DNA of 35,650 nucleotides from JAKFYM01 sp964612065 (GCA_964612065.1 CAZTCD010000038.1:1-35650), one strand, 5' to 3'. Counted from the stretch's first letter, positions 1 to 7,611 are shown. Notes: generated by a model not told the origin, from the sequence alone. Program-made: numbers and translations.

Positions 1-311
1 CCAGCCTCGGTCCAACTTGAAACCTGGGTCGTATTTCCAGCCTTGATTACATTCGAAACCCCGGTCGGAATTTCAGCCTGGGTAGGATTTTTGTCCGAGG
101 TTTGTTCGCGCACCTGGACTTCATTTCCGACCCGGGCCTGGATTGCTACCTGGGTCGAATTTGAAACCCTAGTCTGATTTTCGATCCCGGTCGAATTTCC
201 GCCCGTGGTGTTCACCTCAGGCGCCGTAAACGAGGGCGCCTTCTCCTTTAGGCGCAGAGGATTTTTCACCTGGAGTGCGTCCATGGCCGCTTTCAGATTT
301 GCTTTAGTCAT
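1..311 (-). CDS. hexapeptide-repeat protein, N-terminal part (runs off window)
   Basis: This open frame begins with an ATG at 309-311 and stays open to the window edge (about 103 codons seen). The ATG overlaps the stop of the ParA-like gene by 8 nt (ATGACTAA), which implies translational coupling. After about 35 ordinary residues the protein becomes a run of about eleven 6-residue repeats of the form x-N-x-T-Q-V, for example ENQTRV, SNSTQV, GNEVQV, KNPTQA, GNTTQV. The DNA shows the same 18-bp period. The position directly after a parA-like gene is where a parB or replication/partition partner would be expected, but no ParB motif is visible in the part seen. Function unknown. The frame is supported by continuous openness, coupling and in-frame periodicity. 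Confidence 0.6.
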   Translation of the reverse strand, partial: MTKANLKAAMDALQVKNPLRLKEKAPSFTAPEVNTTGGNSTGIENQTRVSNSTQVAIQARVGNEVQVREQTSDKNPTQAEIPTGVSNVIKAGNTTQVSSWTEA

Positions 312-1035
312 GGGCCGATCCCTGGATCACGGCGAGGGCTGGGTGCGAAGCCTCCACACCAATCTCGCCAATCCCTAGCCGAGTCATGGCCTCAGAGGCA
401 AGGCCAAGGTAGTCTCGCGCTCCACTGCTTTCCGGCGCGTGATGAAAGATCGTCTTCCCCAGCGCGGGCGCCTCGCGGAGTTTTACTGAGCGGCGGATCT
501 TGGTTTCAAATACCGTATCGCCGAAGTTCGCCACAAGCGTGTCCCAGGTTTGATTGGCAATATTCGTGGGATCCACCAAGGTAAGCAGGTAGCCGAGCAC
601 GGAGAGGCGTGGATTCGTGCCCCGCTGGATCTCCTCCACCTCCGTGAGCAGCTCCTTAATGCCCATTAAAGCGAAGTAGCTCGAATCCACTGGCACGATT
701 AGATGGCCTGCGGCGTTCAGCGCCGAGTTCATCAAGGGACCGAAGGTAGGCGGGGTGTCGATCACGATTGCAGAATATCGCTCACGCAGGCCCTGCAGCC
801 GCTGGGATAGGCGAAGCTCCGAGTTCGTGAGCGATACCATCTCGCGCTCTACACGCGAGAGTAGGGGAGTGGCTGGGATTAGATCGAGGCCGTCACCCTG
901 ATATGTTACCTGCTCAAGAGGCGTGGCTCGATCGCGGATCAACTCTGCTACGGAGCCCTGTATGCTCTCGAGGGTCCGTTCCGGAGACATGGGTAACACT
1001 TTTGCACCGAATGGATCGTCTTTCTTTTCGTCCAT
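304..1035 (-). CDS. ParA-like ATPase lacking Walker A (N-terminally truncated)
   Basis: The 243-aa protein aligns by eye with ParA/Soj partition ATPases from just after the usual VDxDPQG segment. Visible features are the DPFG remnant near residue 7, a PERTLESIQ segment, LDLIPATPLLS, the Walker B-like strand IVIDTPP around residues 90-96, and a LREAPALGKTIF C-terminal motif typical of ParA. The deviant Walker A loop (KGGxGKT), normally in the first 20 residues, is absent, and no matching sequence lies upstream, where the fic gene ends 5 nt away. ATP binding is therefore doubtful. The gene is either a remnant or a non-catalytic paralogue. The start ATG at 1035 has no clear Shine-Dalgarno (SD) sequence, so translation probably depends on coupling to fic. 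The next gene overlaps its stop. Confidence 0.75.
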   Translation of the reverse strand: MDEKKDDPFGAKVLPMSPERTLESIQGSVAELIRDRATPLEQVTYQGDGLDLIPATPLLSRVEREMVSLTNSELRLSQRLQGLRERYSAIVIDTPPTFGPLMNSALNAAGHLIVPVDSSYFALMGIKELLTEVEEIQRGTNPRLSVLGYLLTLVDPTNIANQTWDTLVANFGDTVFETKIRRSVKLREAPALGKTIFHHAPESSGARDYLGLASEAMTRLGIGEIGVEASHPALAVIQGSAHD

Positions 1036-1040
1036 AATTG

Positions 1041-2603
1041 TTAACTAGGTTTCCCTGCCTGTTCCTTTGCCCAATGCTTCATTTCGGATTCTACGAACTG
1101 AGTAAACGGAAGGATATTCCCGTGTGCGGAGGCTTCTTCGAGGGCAGCCATGTAACGTGTGCGTTCGGAAGTCCGAATCACAGTCCACTGATAGCCGCCC
1201 GAAACGAGCATTAGATTCATGATAAAGCGTCCGATGCGGCCATTCCCATCCATATAGGGGTGAATAAAAACGAAGATAAAGTGTCCAAGAATCGCCTTTA
1301 CCGCTGGGTGCTTCTCTTCTTTCAAGAGAGTCATTAGCGTTTCCATCGAGTCTAGTACGGCTCCAACGGGAGGAGGAACGTGTCTGGACTGGCTAATGTA
1401 CACTTGGGAATTTCTATAGCCCGCAAGGGCTCCAGGAGGAATGAGCTGGGCTTGTACTAGAGGAGTGAACAAGTCTCGATACCAGTCCTGCAAGTCCTTC
1501 TCGAAAATTGTGCCAGGATCTTGCCCCTGCAGAATTTTCGACACGCTCATTACGACCTTATCAAAGGCCAGTTGGTAGCCTTTTGCCGCCATGGCATTTC
1601 GTTGTTCGCTATCTGACTTTTCGGACTCAGGACTCCATTGGCCATCTCTAATTCGCTGAATCAAGTCCTCTGTCACTTGATAGCCTTCAATAGACAGCGA
1701 GTGATAAGCATCTTGCTTATAGAGTTGCCTGATAACGGTTAGAGACTTCTTTTCTTCCCCAAGGCCAGGAGGGTCCGAAAAATTCTTCAGCACAACCGGA
1801 CGCATCTTGTCCCAGAGCGCAAAGATTCTTCCTGCATAGGGGGAAACGATTCTATCGCGCCCCTTAAGATGAAATTCTGCGTTTGGTGCAAATGGATCTT
1901 CCGGCTTAATGGTCATTCCAGAAGCCGTTAAGTTTTGCGTGATCTGTTTGGCCTTTTCAGCTTCGCCAACTTTTTCAAGTGCGCCAATGATTCTATTCGA
2001 TGCAGCGACTAAGCGATTCTCCATAAGAATGCGGGATAATTCCGCAATTGAACTGCTGGATAGCCGAATAGCAATTTCGATTTCCAGAGTATGAGTTTGA
2101 AAATAGGTCGCGGAAGCTCGGCAAAGCGACTCCGCCAGTGAGAATACTCTTACGCCAAGGCGTTTCTCAGCCTTTGCAGGAAAGTTTTTTTCGTCTTGAT
2201 AGAGAAGGATGGATATCCCATGTGGCAGTTGAACGGTCTGATTCGATGCCCTCCTGGTCATGACAACCAGTTGCTTGGGGACAACGTTTTGCGCAGCATG
2301 TGCATCTAGCGAGGATTCGGCGGAAAGGCAGTAGCCTCCATCCTCAAAACGATCCTCCAAATATGCGCATATGAACGCCCAGAAGCTGCTGTACCAGAGG
2401 GTTGTTGTGCCTGCTCCAGCGGGAGTGGTGAGTAGGTACCAACCCCGAATTACTTCCGTGAGATAAGAGCTATTAGAAAGTCGCTCGCGAACTTTTCGAT
2501 CGAGATCCGAGGATCGAATAACGCCATTTTTGCTGACTGACTTTGCCGTCTTAAGGTCTTCAGCCAGCTGATGGTTTCTTGGAATGTCGATGAACTGATC
2601 CAT
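1041..2603 (-). CDS. Fic-family AMP-transferase with AbiEi-like N-terminal domain
   Basis: A 520-aa protein. The C-terminal half carries a complete Fic signature, HPYMDGNGRIGR, with catalytic His448. An inhibitory-helix motif S302-xxx-E306-G307 lies ahead of it, so this is a class II Fic enzyme expected to transfer AMP to target hydroxyls and to be self-inhibited. Residues about 1-220 resemble type IV antitoxin/AbiEi-like regions (a winged-helix start, then VIRGWYLL). That segment could bind DNA, which would fit the 23-bp direct repeats immediately upstream. The architecture is a known widespread Fic subfamily rather than a new fusion. It is the first gene of a probable fic-parA-repeat-protein operon; 5 nt separate it from the next ATG. 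Base composition is AT-richer than in the rest of the window, suggesting transfer. Confidence 0.88.
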   Translation of the reverse strand: MDQFIDIPRNHQLAEDLKTAKSVSKNGVIRSSDLDRKVRERLSNSSYLTEVIRGWYLLTTPAGAGTTTLWYSSFWAFICAYLEDRFEDGGYCLSAESSLDAHAAQNVVPKQLVVMTRRASNQTVQLPHGISILLYQDEKNFPAKAEKRLGVRVFSLAESLCRASATYFQTHTLEIEIAIRLSSSSIAELSRILMENRLVAASNRIIGALEKVGEAEKAKQITQNLTASGMTIKPEDPFAPNAEFHLKGRDRIVSPYAGRIFALWDKMRPVVLKNFSDPPGLGEEKKSLTVIRQLYKQDAYHSLSIEGYQVTEDLIQRIRDGQWSPESEKSDSEQRNAMAAKGYQLAFDKVVMSVSKILQGQDPGTIFEKDLQDWYRDLFTPLVQAQLIPPGALAGYRNSQVYISQSRHVPPPVGAVLDSMETLMTLLKEEKHPAVKAILGHFIFVFIHPYMDGNGRIGRFIMNLMLVSGGYQWTVIRTSERTRYMAALEEASAHGNILPFTQFVESEMKHWAKEQAGKPS

Positions 2604-2612
2604 AGTTACTTT

Positions 2613-2727
2613 CTAGATTTTAGCGTCTAAATCTACTAGATTTTAATGCTATCATTTACTAGAAGTTATTGCAATTACTTACTAGATTTTAATGCAAAGT
2701 TCTTGTAGATTTTAGTGCTTGCTAAAT
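2613..2727. repeat. five tandem 23-bp direct repeats (iteron/operator-like)
   Basis: Five repeats begin at 2613, 2636, 2659, 2682 and 2705, exactly 23 bp apart. The consensus start is CTAGATTTTAATGC followed by a variable AT-rich 9 bp. The third copy has CTAGAAGTTATTGC and the fifth starts GTAG. The array begins 10 bp upstream of the fic start codon and covers its likely promoter. The spacing is close to two helical turns, as in plasmid iterons, partition centromeres or cooperative repressor operators. Copy 1 also contains an inverted TAGATTT/AAATCTA pair. The binding protein is unknown; the AbiEi-like domain of Fic is a candidate. Confidence 0.85.
2646..2674 (-). promoter_or_regulatory. candidate promoter of the fic operon
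   Basis: Read on the minus strand, TTGCAA (2669-2674) and TAGCAT (2646-2651) are 17 bp apart, each matching four of six consensus positions. Transcription would start near 2639, about 36 nt before the fic ATG. Both hexamers lie inside the 23-bp repeat array, so a repeat-binding protein would occlude them. Prediction only. Confidence 0.35.
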
Positions 2728-2831
2728 AAAATCGGGCATTTAGCCTCGATGTAGTGCTCTGTAATTATTACCATTTCACGACACGGCACCGTGTGAGCGG
2801 ATAAGTTGTTAAAGTCACGCATATTTTGTAC

Positions 2832-2953
2832 TTAGAAGTTAGTGATAGAAAGATCTGTCAATCTCTAGAAGTAAAGTCCAATTGCGATCCTATTGACTAG
2901 AAATTGGCGCTAATTCACAAAGTTCATTTCTAGAAGTTCAAGTCCGAATTGCA
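2832..2953. repeat. four TAGA boxes at 32-33-bp spacing
   Basis: Further CTAGAA-type boxes start at 2832 (TTAGAAGTTAGTG), 2865 (CTAGAAGTAAAGTCC), 2897 (CTAGAAATTGGCGC) and 2930 (CTAGAAGTTCAAGTCC). The intervals are 33, 32 and 33 bp, about three helical turns. The second and fourth also share a following AAGTCC and AATTGC. They look related to the 23-bp array and may be extra sites for the same protein. The rest of the gene-free stretch 2604-3194 holds a perfect ACACGG-CA-CCGTGT inverted repeat at 2781-2794 and the MITE copy. I see no gene in it. Confidence 0.6.
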
Positions 2954-3025
2954 TTAAATAGCTGCTTTACACTGTATTGATTCCGGTTGTTGGCGATCAG
3001 CGTAAAGCCTTTCGAGTTGTTACTT

Positions 3026-3175
3026 GCTGGTCCCTTTGCCTGTTGACGGCTTAGTGAATTCTCTTTCGAAATGAACGGGCTGTAGCGGCTGTGATGGAGT
3101 TTTTCGGGTGAAGCTGGAAAAGACCAGCTCTCCCAGGCTCTTAGCTTGGGTTCATCAACAGGCAAGGGGGCCAGT
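3026..3175 (+). mobile_element. MITE-like element, copy 1 (~150 bp)
   Basis: A ~150-bp sequence bounded by imperfect inverted ends of about 20-24 bp (left GCTGGTCCCTTTGCCTG, right CAGGCAAGGGGGCCAG). It is nearly identical, in reverse orientation, to 18500-18650; I count about three differences. TA dinucleotides lie at or near both ends (3021-3022 and 3176-3177), suggesting a TA target as for Tc1/mariner/IS630 relatives, though the left boundary is ragged by 2-3 bp. It has no transposase. The inner part contains hairpins AGCTGG/CCAGCT and CCCAGGCT/AGCTTGGG. It sits 20 bp beyond the stop codon of the T5orf172 gene. Confidence 0.7.
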
Positions 3176-3194
3176 TAGTACCATTCACAACTGA

Positions 3195-4376
3195 TCAAGC
3201 CGCACCGGAGTCCTCGTCTTCATCAGGATCATGCTCCTGAGAATACTCGCCATTTTCTCCTCGCTCCTCCATGACAAGGGTCTCGCGATACTCGAAAGCC
3301 TCGGGCTTCGCATGATAAGCCACTTTGCCGTGGTTCTGTTCAACGTGGCTTCGAATCATTTCTAAATCTACGCGAAAGAACTCTTTCCTGAGGTTCACTT
3401 TATTTATTCGATGCTTGTGCAGAAGCTCATGGAGCTTGCTCTCAAGAGTAGGCGCGTCCTCGGTGCTGATCATCATGTGGACATCAAATGGGAAAGGTAC
3501 CGAAGCATCGCTTAGCTCCCGAACCCGGTCGTCCGGCTCGAGGCGTCTTGTCATCCCTACTTTGTAGATTCCTTCTCCGAATGATCCAATATTGGAAATG
3601 ACATACACGTGGCCAGCCTTGGTTAGCTCGGCCTGGGACTTGGTGCGTTCCGTTCTCTCGTGAGCTTCTTCTAGCAATTTTTTCAATCTCTCGATTTCGG
3701 CAGCTGACTCATCTGTCACTTTTTTGTGCTGCATGCGTTCTAGCTCGATGCGAATCTGATCTTCTTCTCTTGCGAGTTTCTCAATCTCTTTCTGCCGCTC
3801 GCGCTCCGCCCGAAGCTCCTCACGCATCTGCTCTCGAATGCGAATTTGCTCTTGCCGGGCCTCCTCGCGGCGCACCTCCTCTTCCCAGGCTTTTTTTAGC
3901 TCGGTGCCCCAGTGAGTTTCCAGATCTTTGCCAAATTCCGGGATGAACTTGCGGCAGTAGCTGAATGTTTTCGCGATTCGCTTCCTCGAAGACTCTAGAT
4001 TGGCGTAAGTAACTTCATCTACGACTCTCTCTGACAGCTCCTCCGCATAGGTTTGCAGGATCTCTTGCAGGGCAGAATCGGCTTTTGCGAATTTTTCTTT
4101 CGAGGCTATCAGTTCATTGAGGCGCCGCTGAACGCGCTGGAGATCTTGATCCGCAAACTGTTTCTCCTTTTTTAGCTCTTCTAGCTTCTGTGAGAGATCT
4201 CCAGATTCGAGCTGCGCTGCTTTCTTCTCGGACTCCGCCCTGGCCGACGCCCCCTTCCAGTCGTTCACCTGTTTTCGAATTTGGTCCAGTTCACTGTCTG
4301 TTGCCGATTTCTTCTTGGCGATCACGACGATGACCACCACGGCGGCGATTAGAAGGAGAGCGAGTATGATGATCAC
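3195..4376 (-). CDS. membrane-anchored coiled-coil protein with T5orf172 (GIY-YIG-like) domain
   Basis: A 393-aa protein. Residues 1-20 form a strongly hydrophobic anchor followed by KKK. Residues about 24-252 are highly charged coiled coil, with a DUF4041-like stretch in the middle (LSERVVDEVTYANLES). Residues 256-340 match the T5orf172/MUG113 version of the GIY-YIG nuclease fold: VYVISN, YKVGMTRR, ESKLHELLH and the KEFFRV end motif. Such proteins occur in phages and defence neighbourhoods; the membrane anchor suggests a surveillance or entry-blocking role, which is inference. The start is GTG at 4376, chosen because GGAGG lies 4 nt upstream. It is divergent from the gene at 4451, with only 74 bp between them. 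Confidence 0.8.
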   Translation of the reverse strand: MIIILALLLIAAVVVIVVIAKKKSATDSELDQIRKQVNDWKGASARAESEKKAAQLESGDLSQKLEELKKEKQFADQDLQRVQRRLNELIASKEKFAKADSALQEILQTYAEELSERVVDEVTYANLESSRKRIAKTFSYCRKFIPEFGKDLETHWGTELKKAWEEEVRREEARQEQIRIREQMREELRAERERQKEIEKLAREEDQIRIELERMQHKKVTDESAAEIERLKKLLEEAHERTERTKSQAELTKAGHVYVISNIGSFGEGIYKVGMTRRLEPDDRVRELSDASVPFPFDVHMMISTEDAPTLESKLHELLHKHRINKVNLRKEFFRVDLEMIRSHVEQNHGKVAYHAKPEAFEYRETLVMEERGENGEYSQEHDPDEDEDSGAA

Positions 4377-4450
4377 GAAACCTCCGATTGGGTACCGATC
4401 ACATCGGGATAAGGATTCGACTAGTTTACATAGCGAGATTTGGTGTTTCT

Positions 4451-5623
4451 ATGACGAGACGGTTCTTGGGTGGGCGCAACGAGCCTAAAGGAAAAAAACA
4501 AAAATCCGACATATATAGTATGGCGAGATATGAAAAGTACCTGGTACATCCCAGCACTGGCGAGCGCGCTCTAATCAAGAGCAACGACTACTTTCTCTAT
4601 CAACAGAAGATTGAGCGGCAGCTGGCACGTTGGGAGCGTGCGGATGAGAAACGGGCGATTGCCAAAGCGAAGCGAAATCTTGCTGAACGGAAGGCCGCAA
4701 AGGCCGAAGAGGCGGAGGAGCGCACGCGCGAGGCGCAAGAGCTGCTGGAGGCCTATGGGGCAGTTCTTGCCGCCACTCTGGAAAAGAATGACAGAATTGA
4801 CTGGGCGGAACTAAAAGACAGAAAGACTTTCCACCCATACAAGCCTAAGTCGGGCCCCAGCAAGGAAAAGTTCTTCGAGTCGGTGCCTAAGAAATCGTGG
4901 CTAGAAATGTTTCTTCCATTTCTTCGGAGCAAGCGGGAGCGGCTCGAATCAACTGCCCGGCAGAGCCTTGATGCGGCTATTGCTAGGCACGTTGGTGAGG
5001 AGGCGGAGCGGAAGCGTGCCTATGACAAAGAGCGAACGGAATATAACGCCAAGCAATCCGAGTTCAACGCATCCATTGATTCAATGCAGTCGAAGTTTGA
5101 AGGGGGCGATCCGGCCACCATCGAGCATTATCTGAACATGGTCTTGGAGAGGTCTGAATATCCTGACGGAGTTTCGCTGGCGCACGATCTCAAATATAGC
5201 TCTAAGGAAAAGTCCCTCGAACTAGAAACCCAGTTGCCTACGATAGATGAGCTTCAGTTAGTTTCTCAGGTGAAGTACATCGCGTCTCGGGACGAGTTTC
5301 AGACCAAGATGCTGGGGAAATCCGATTCCAAAAAGCTCTATCAGAGCGTGGTGAACCAAGTGGTCATTCGAACTATTCACGAGATCCTGGAGGCAGAGTA
5401 CTTCGGCCATGTACAGAGAGTTGTCTTCTCGGGCTACTTGCAGGGCATCGATCCAAGAACAGGGAATGAGGCCCGAGTCGTTGTGCTGAGTCTTGCGGTT
5501 GAGCGGGACAGTTTTATGCAACTAAACCTCGGAAAGTTGCTGCCCGAGAAATGTGTTGAAAGTTTGGGAGGCGGGCTTGAAAAGAACGCTTACGAGTTTA
5601 TGAGTACGCAGAAGGCCTCGTAG
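4451..5623 (+). CDS. N-terminal half of an Mrr-type restriction endonuclease family protein, nuclease domain absent
   Basis: The C-terminal two thirds match what I recall of the conserved N-terminal module of a family of Mrr_cat restriction-like proteins: LERSEYPDG, LELETQLPTIDEL, VKYIASRDEF, VVIRTIHEILEAE, VVFSGYLQGIDP, and a final KLLPEKCVESLGG block. Family members normally continue into an Mrr catalytic domain (D...QAK-type motif). This one stops right after the module, so it lacks any visible nuclease. Residues after the start are coiled coil and very rich in Arg, Lys and Glu. The start is uncertain: ATG 4451 or ATG 4520, with no good SD for either. Its divergent pairing with the T5orf172 protein suggests a shared defence module in which the neighbour supplies the nuclease fold. 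Confidence 0.65.
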   Translation: MTRRFLGGRNEPKGKKQKSDIYSMARYEKYLVHPSTGERALIKSNDYFLYQQKIERQLARWERADEKRAIAKAKRNLAERKAAKAEEAEERTREAQELLEAYGAVLAATLEKNDRIDWAELKDRKTFHPYKPKSGPSKEKFFESVPKKSWLEMFLPFLRSKRERLESTARQSLDAAIARHVGEEAERKRAYDKERTEYNAKQSEFNASIDSMQSKFEGGDPATIEHYLNMVLERSEYPDGVSLAHDLKYSSKEKSLELETQLPTIDELQLVSQVKYIASRDEFQTKMLGKSDSKKLYQSVVNQVVIRTIHEILEAEYFGHVQRVVFSGYLQGIDPRTGNEARVVVLSLAVERDSFMQLNLGKLLPEKCVESLGGGLEKNAYEFMSTQKAS

Positions 5624-5631
5624 GCCGGCAG

Positions 5632-5681
5632 TTCCGAGATTTGCGGCCGAAACCGCCACCCCGGTCAACCCCAAAAGCTCA
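5632..5681 (+). repeat. direct repeat A flanking the glycosyltransferase gene
   Basis: Starts 8 bp after the stop of the preceding gene. The 17-bp core TTCCGAGATTTGCGGCC is identical to 7565-7581, and similarity continues with small changes (AAAxCGxCACCC, GG, CAA, AAAAG) for about 45 bp. It may be the remnant end of an insertion sequence; no transposase is nearby. Confidence 0.6.
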
Positions 5682-5795
5682 TATCAGAAGATCGGACGCC
5701 TAAGCGAATGGTAGATTCTCCTCTGGCGCATCTGAGGCTTCGAAACGGACGAAGTGGCGGAGTTAGTTTAACTTTTCTGAATTTCTGACACCATC

Positions 5796-5808
5796 TACTA
5801 TTTCACTA
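5796..5808 (+). promoter_or_regulatory. candidate -10 box placing transcription start at the ATG (leaderless)
   Basis: TACTAT at 5796-5801 ends 6 bp before the ATG at 5808, where a transcript would be expected to begin, and no Shine-Dalgarno sequence precedes this ATG. There is no convincing -35. This suggests a leaderless mRNA but is only a sequence-level hint. Confidence 0.3.
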
Positions 5809-7606
5809 TGGATTCGCGGAAAAATCTTTCCCTTTGCTTGGGCTGGCTCATTTGTTTCTCCGTTGCCGCTTACTTGGTGGTTAGTCGCTTTTATTGGTTA
5901 GGTGATCCCATGGTGGATTTGGGATCGGAGCTTTTGATTGCGGACCGTTTAAGGCAGGGCCAGATTCTGTATAAAGATTTCTTCTATCTTTATGGGCCGT
6001 TTACTCCCTACTTTCATGCGGGAGTATTTTCCTTGTTTGGGCTCGCTCGCGAGGTGCTGGCAGGCGCGAACCTGGTTTTTTTCGCGGGCACGCTTTTCTG
6101 TTTGGCTCGTCTGCTGCGCTTCGTGGTTGCGCGAGAGACCATTCCGGTCGTGATTATTTTCGTTTTAGTCGTGCATGGTTTCAACCAAACGGAGGTCGAT
6201 GGAAACTTCAACTTTCTGTTGCCCTATCGGAGCGCCATCGTGCACGCGCTTTTTTTCGCATTGCTGAGTGTTAACCTTCTGCTGGCGTCCTGGGGCGAGG
6301 GGCGGCGTTGCTTGGTTAATTCGTTCTTTTCCGGCCTTGCCGGGGCTCTGGTGTTTCTTTGTAAAGCGGAGGTTTTTCTGGCCTATGGCGGGGCAATGGC
6401 CTGGGGGCTTGCGATTCATTTCTGCCAAAATGCATTTGGAAGAAAAATGGCTGGGCTTTGGCTGCTCGGAATAGCCGTCGGCCTCTTCGCGGAACTCTCC
6501 TTTTTCGTTCTTCAAGCTTTCAGTTTTGGAGAGGCTGTTTCTTGGACTTTGCATCCGTATCTCTTGGTGTTGAACGAGGAACTTCGCAGCCTTTCCTTCT
6601 ATCGAGTTAACGCTGGCAAACCGGGTGCGCAGTACTTTCGGGACCTTTTTCTTTGGGCACTAATTCTCTCCTTTCCATTTTTGTATAGAAAACTGAGGGG
6701 GCAAATCGAGCCGACTCTAATCGTGCTCTACGGGATCCTGATCCTGGTGGCGGCAGGGATATCGGGCGAATTTCGGGGGGTGCTATTGGGCTATGGGCAT
6801 CTCACTCCCCTGGTTGCACTCGTGTTGTTTCTGTTCCTTGCGATTCGGAGGTTGCGTGGAAGCTCCCGGCTCAGTAAAGCTGGGTGGCTTGCGGAGGTGG
6901 CCGCAGCGTTTTCTACTCTCCTTGCTTTGAAGATCTGGTTTCTTGCCGACAGCATTTTTTACGGCTTTGTCTTGGCTTTGCCTGCGATGGTGGCTTTTTT
7001 GTTCTCTTGTACGAATTCATGCCTTCCTATCTTGGCGCGTGGACGCCAACTCGGTTCCTGGCGATCTCTTTACTGCTTCCCCATGCGATCACTCTTCAGC
7101 AGTACAGCTATACCTACTTCGCGCACAAGCCCGTACGCATTGAGAGCGCGGTGGGCAGTTTTCAATACTATCCGGACAAAGCGAAACGTTTACGGGCGAT
7201 CGTAGGTTACTTGAAAACAAGAAAGCCGGAGCTTTCTTCCGTGACTTTCCTTCCGGATGGCAATTTCTTGAATCTGGTAGTGGAAAAACCCACGCCTCTT
7301 CATGCCATGTCGCTGCTGCCTGATCAGGTGTTATTGCTCAAGTCTGAAGCGATCATTCGGCAAATGGCTGGCCATCCATCGGATGCGATCGTTTTACTAC
7401 CCGTAGACATGTCCGAGTTCGGTCTAGGTGATTTCCGTTCCGGATATGGCATCGAGATCTTCCGGTGGATCGAGTCCCATTATTGTCTCGATCCGTCAGC
7501 TCCTGATGAGCTACGGTCCGTGGGGGTTGCGGTCTATCTGCGTTGTCTTGATTCTTCCGGGAAATTCCGAGATTTGCGGCCAAAATCGACACCCGGACCA
7601 ATTTAA
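5808..7606 (+). pseudogene. GT-C (PMT/ArnT-like) membrane glycosyltransferase, interrupted by a -1 frameshift
   Basis: The first frame (5808 to about 7000) encodes a multi-pass membrane protein with the GT-C hallmark of acidic residues in the first periplasmic loop (D33, D37: LGDPMVDLGSELLIADRLRQG), then YKDFFYLYGPFTPYFHAG and eight or more hydrophobic segments. Coherent coding continues in the -1 frame from the T6 run at 6995-7000: YEFMPSYLGAWTPTRF, a last membrane segment, and a soluble tail ending at 7606 inside repeat B. Joined, it would be about 600 aa, normal for lipid-linked sugar transferases acting in the periplasm. The frame-0 extension to 7205 is not protein-like. The causes to weigh are a lost T (mutation or assembly error) or slippage on T_TTT_TTG. 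Confidence 0.65.
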
Positions 7607-7611
7607 AAGTC
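7565..7611 (+). repeat. direct repeat B flanking the glycosyltransferase gene
   Basis: Second copy of the element at 5632-5681, same orientation, 1.93 kb away. It overlaps the last 14 codons of the glycosyltransferase reading frame, so the C-terminal FRDLRPKSTPGPI may be repeat-derived rather than native. Together the two copies bracket the glycosyltransferase gene. Confidence 0.6.

Noticed and set aside
1..220. End of an IS21-type element (repeated CCTGGGTCG-ATTT motifs)
   Set aside because: Too many copies at a strict 18-bp period in an open, start-coupled reading frame; coding hexapeptides explain it better, though this is not proven.
2792..2804. TGTGAGCGGATAA, identical to part of the E. 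coli lac operator
   Set aside because: Only one half-site matches, no LacI-family gene or sugar gene is near, and the adjacent perfect ACACGG-CA-CCGTGT repeat has a different axis. Treated as chance.
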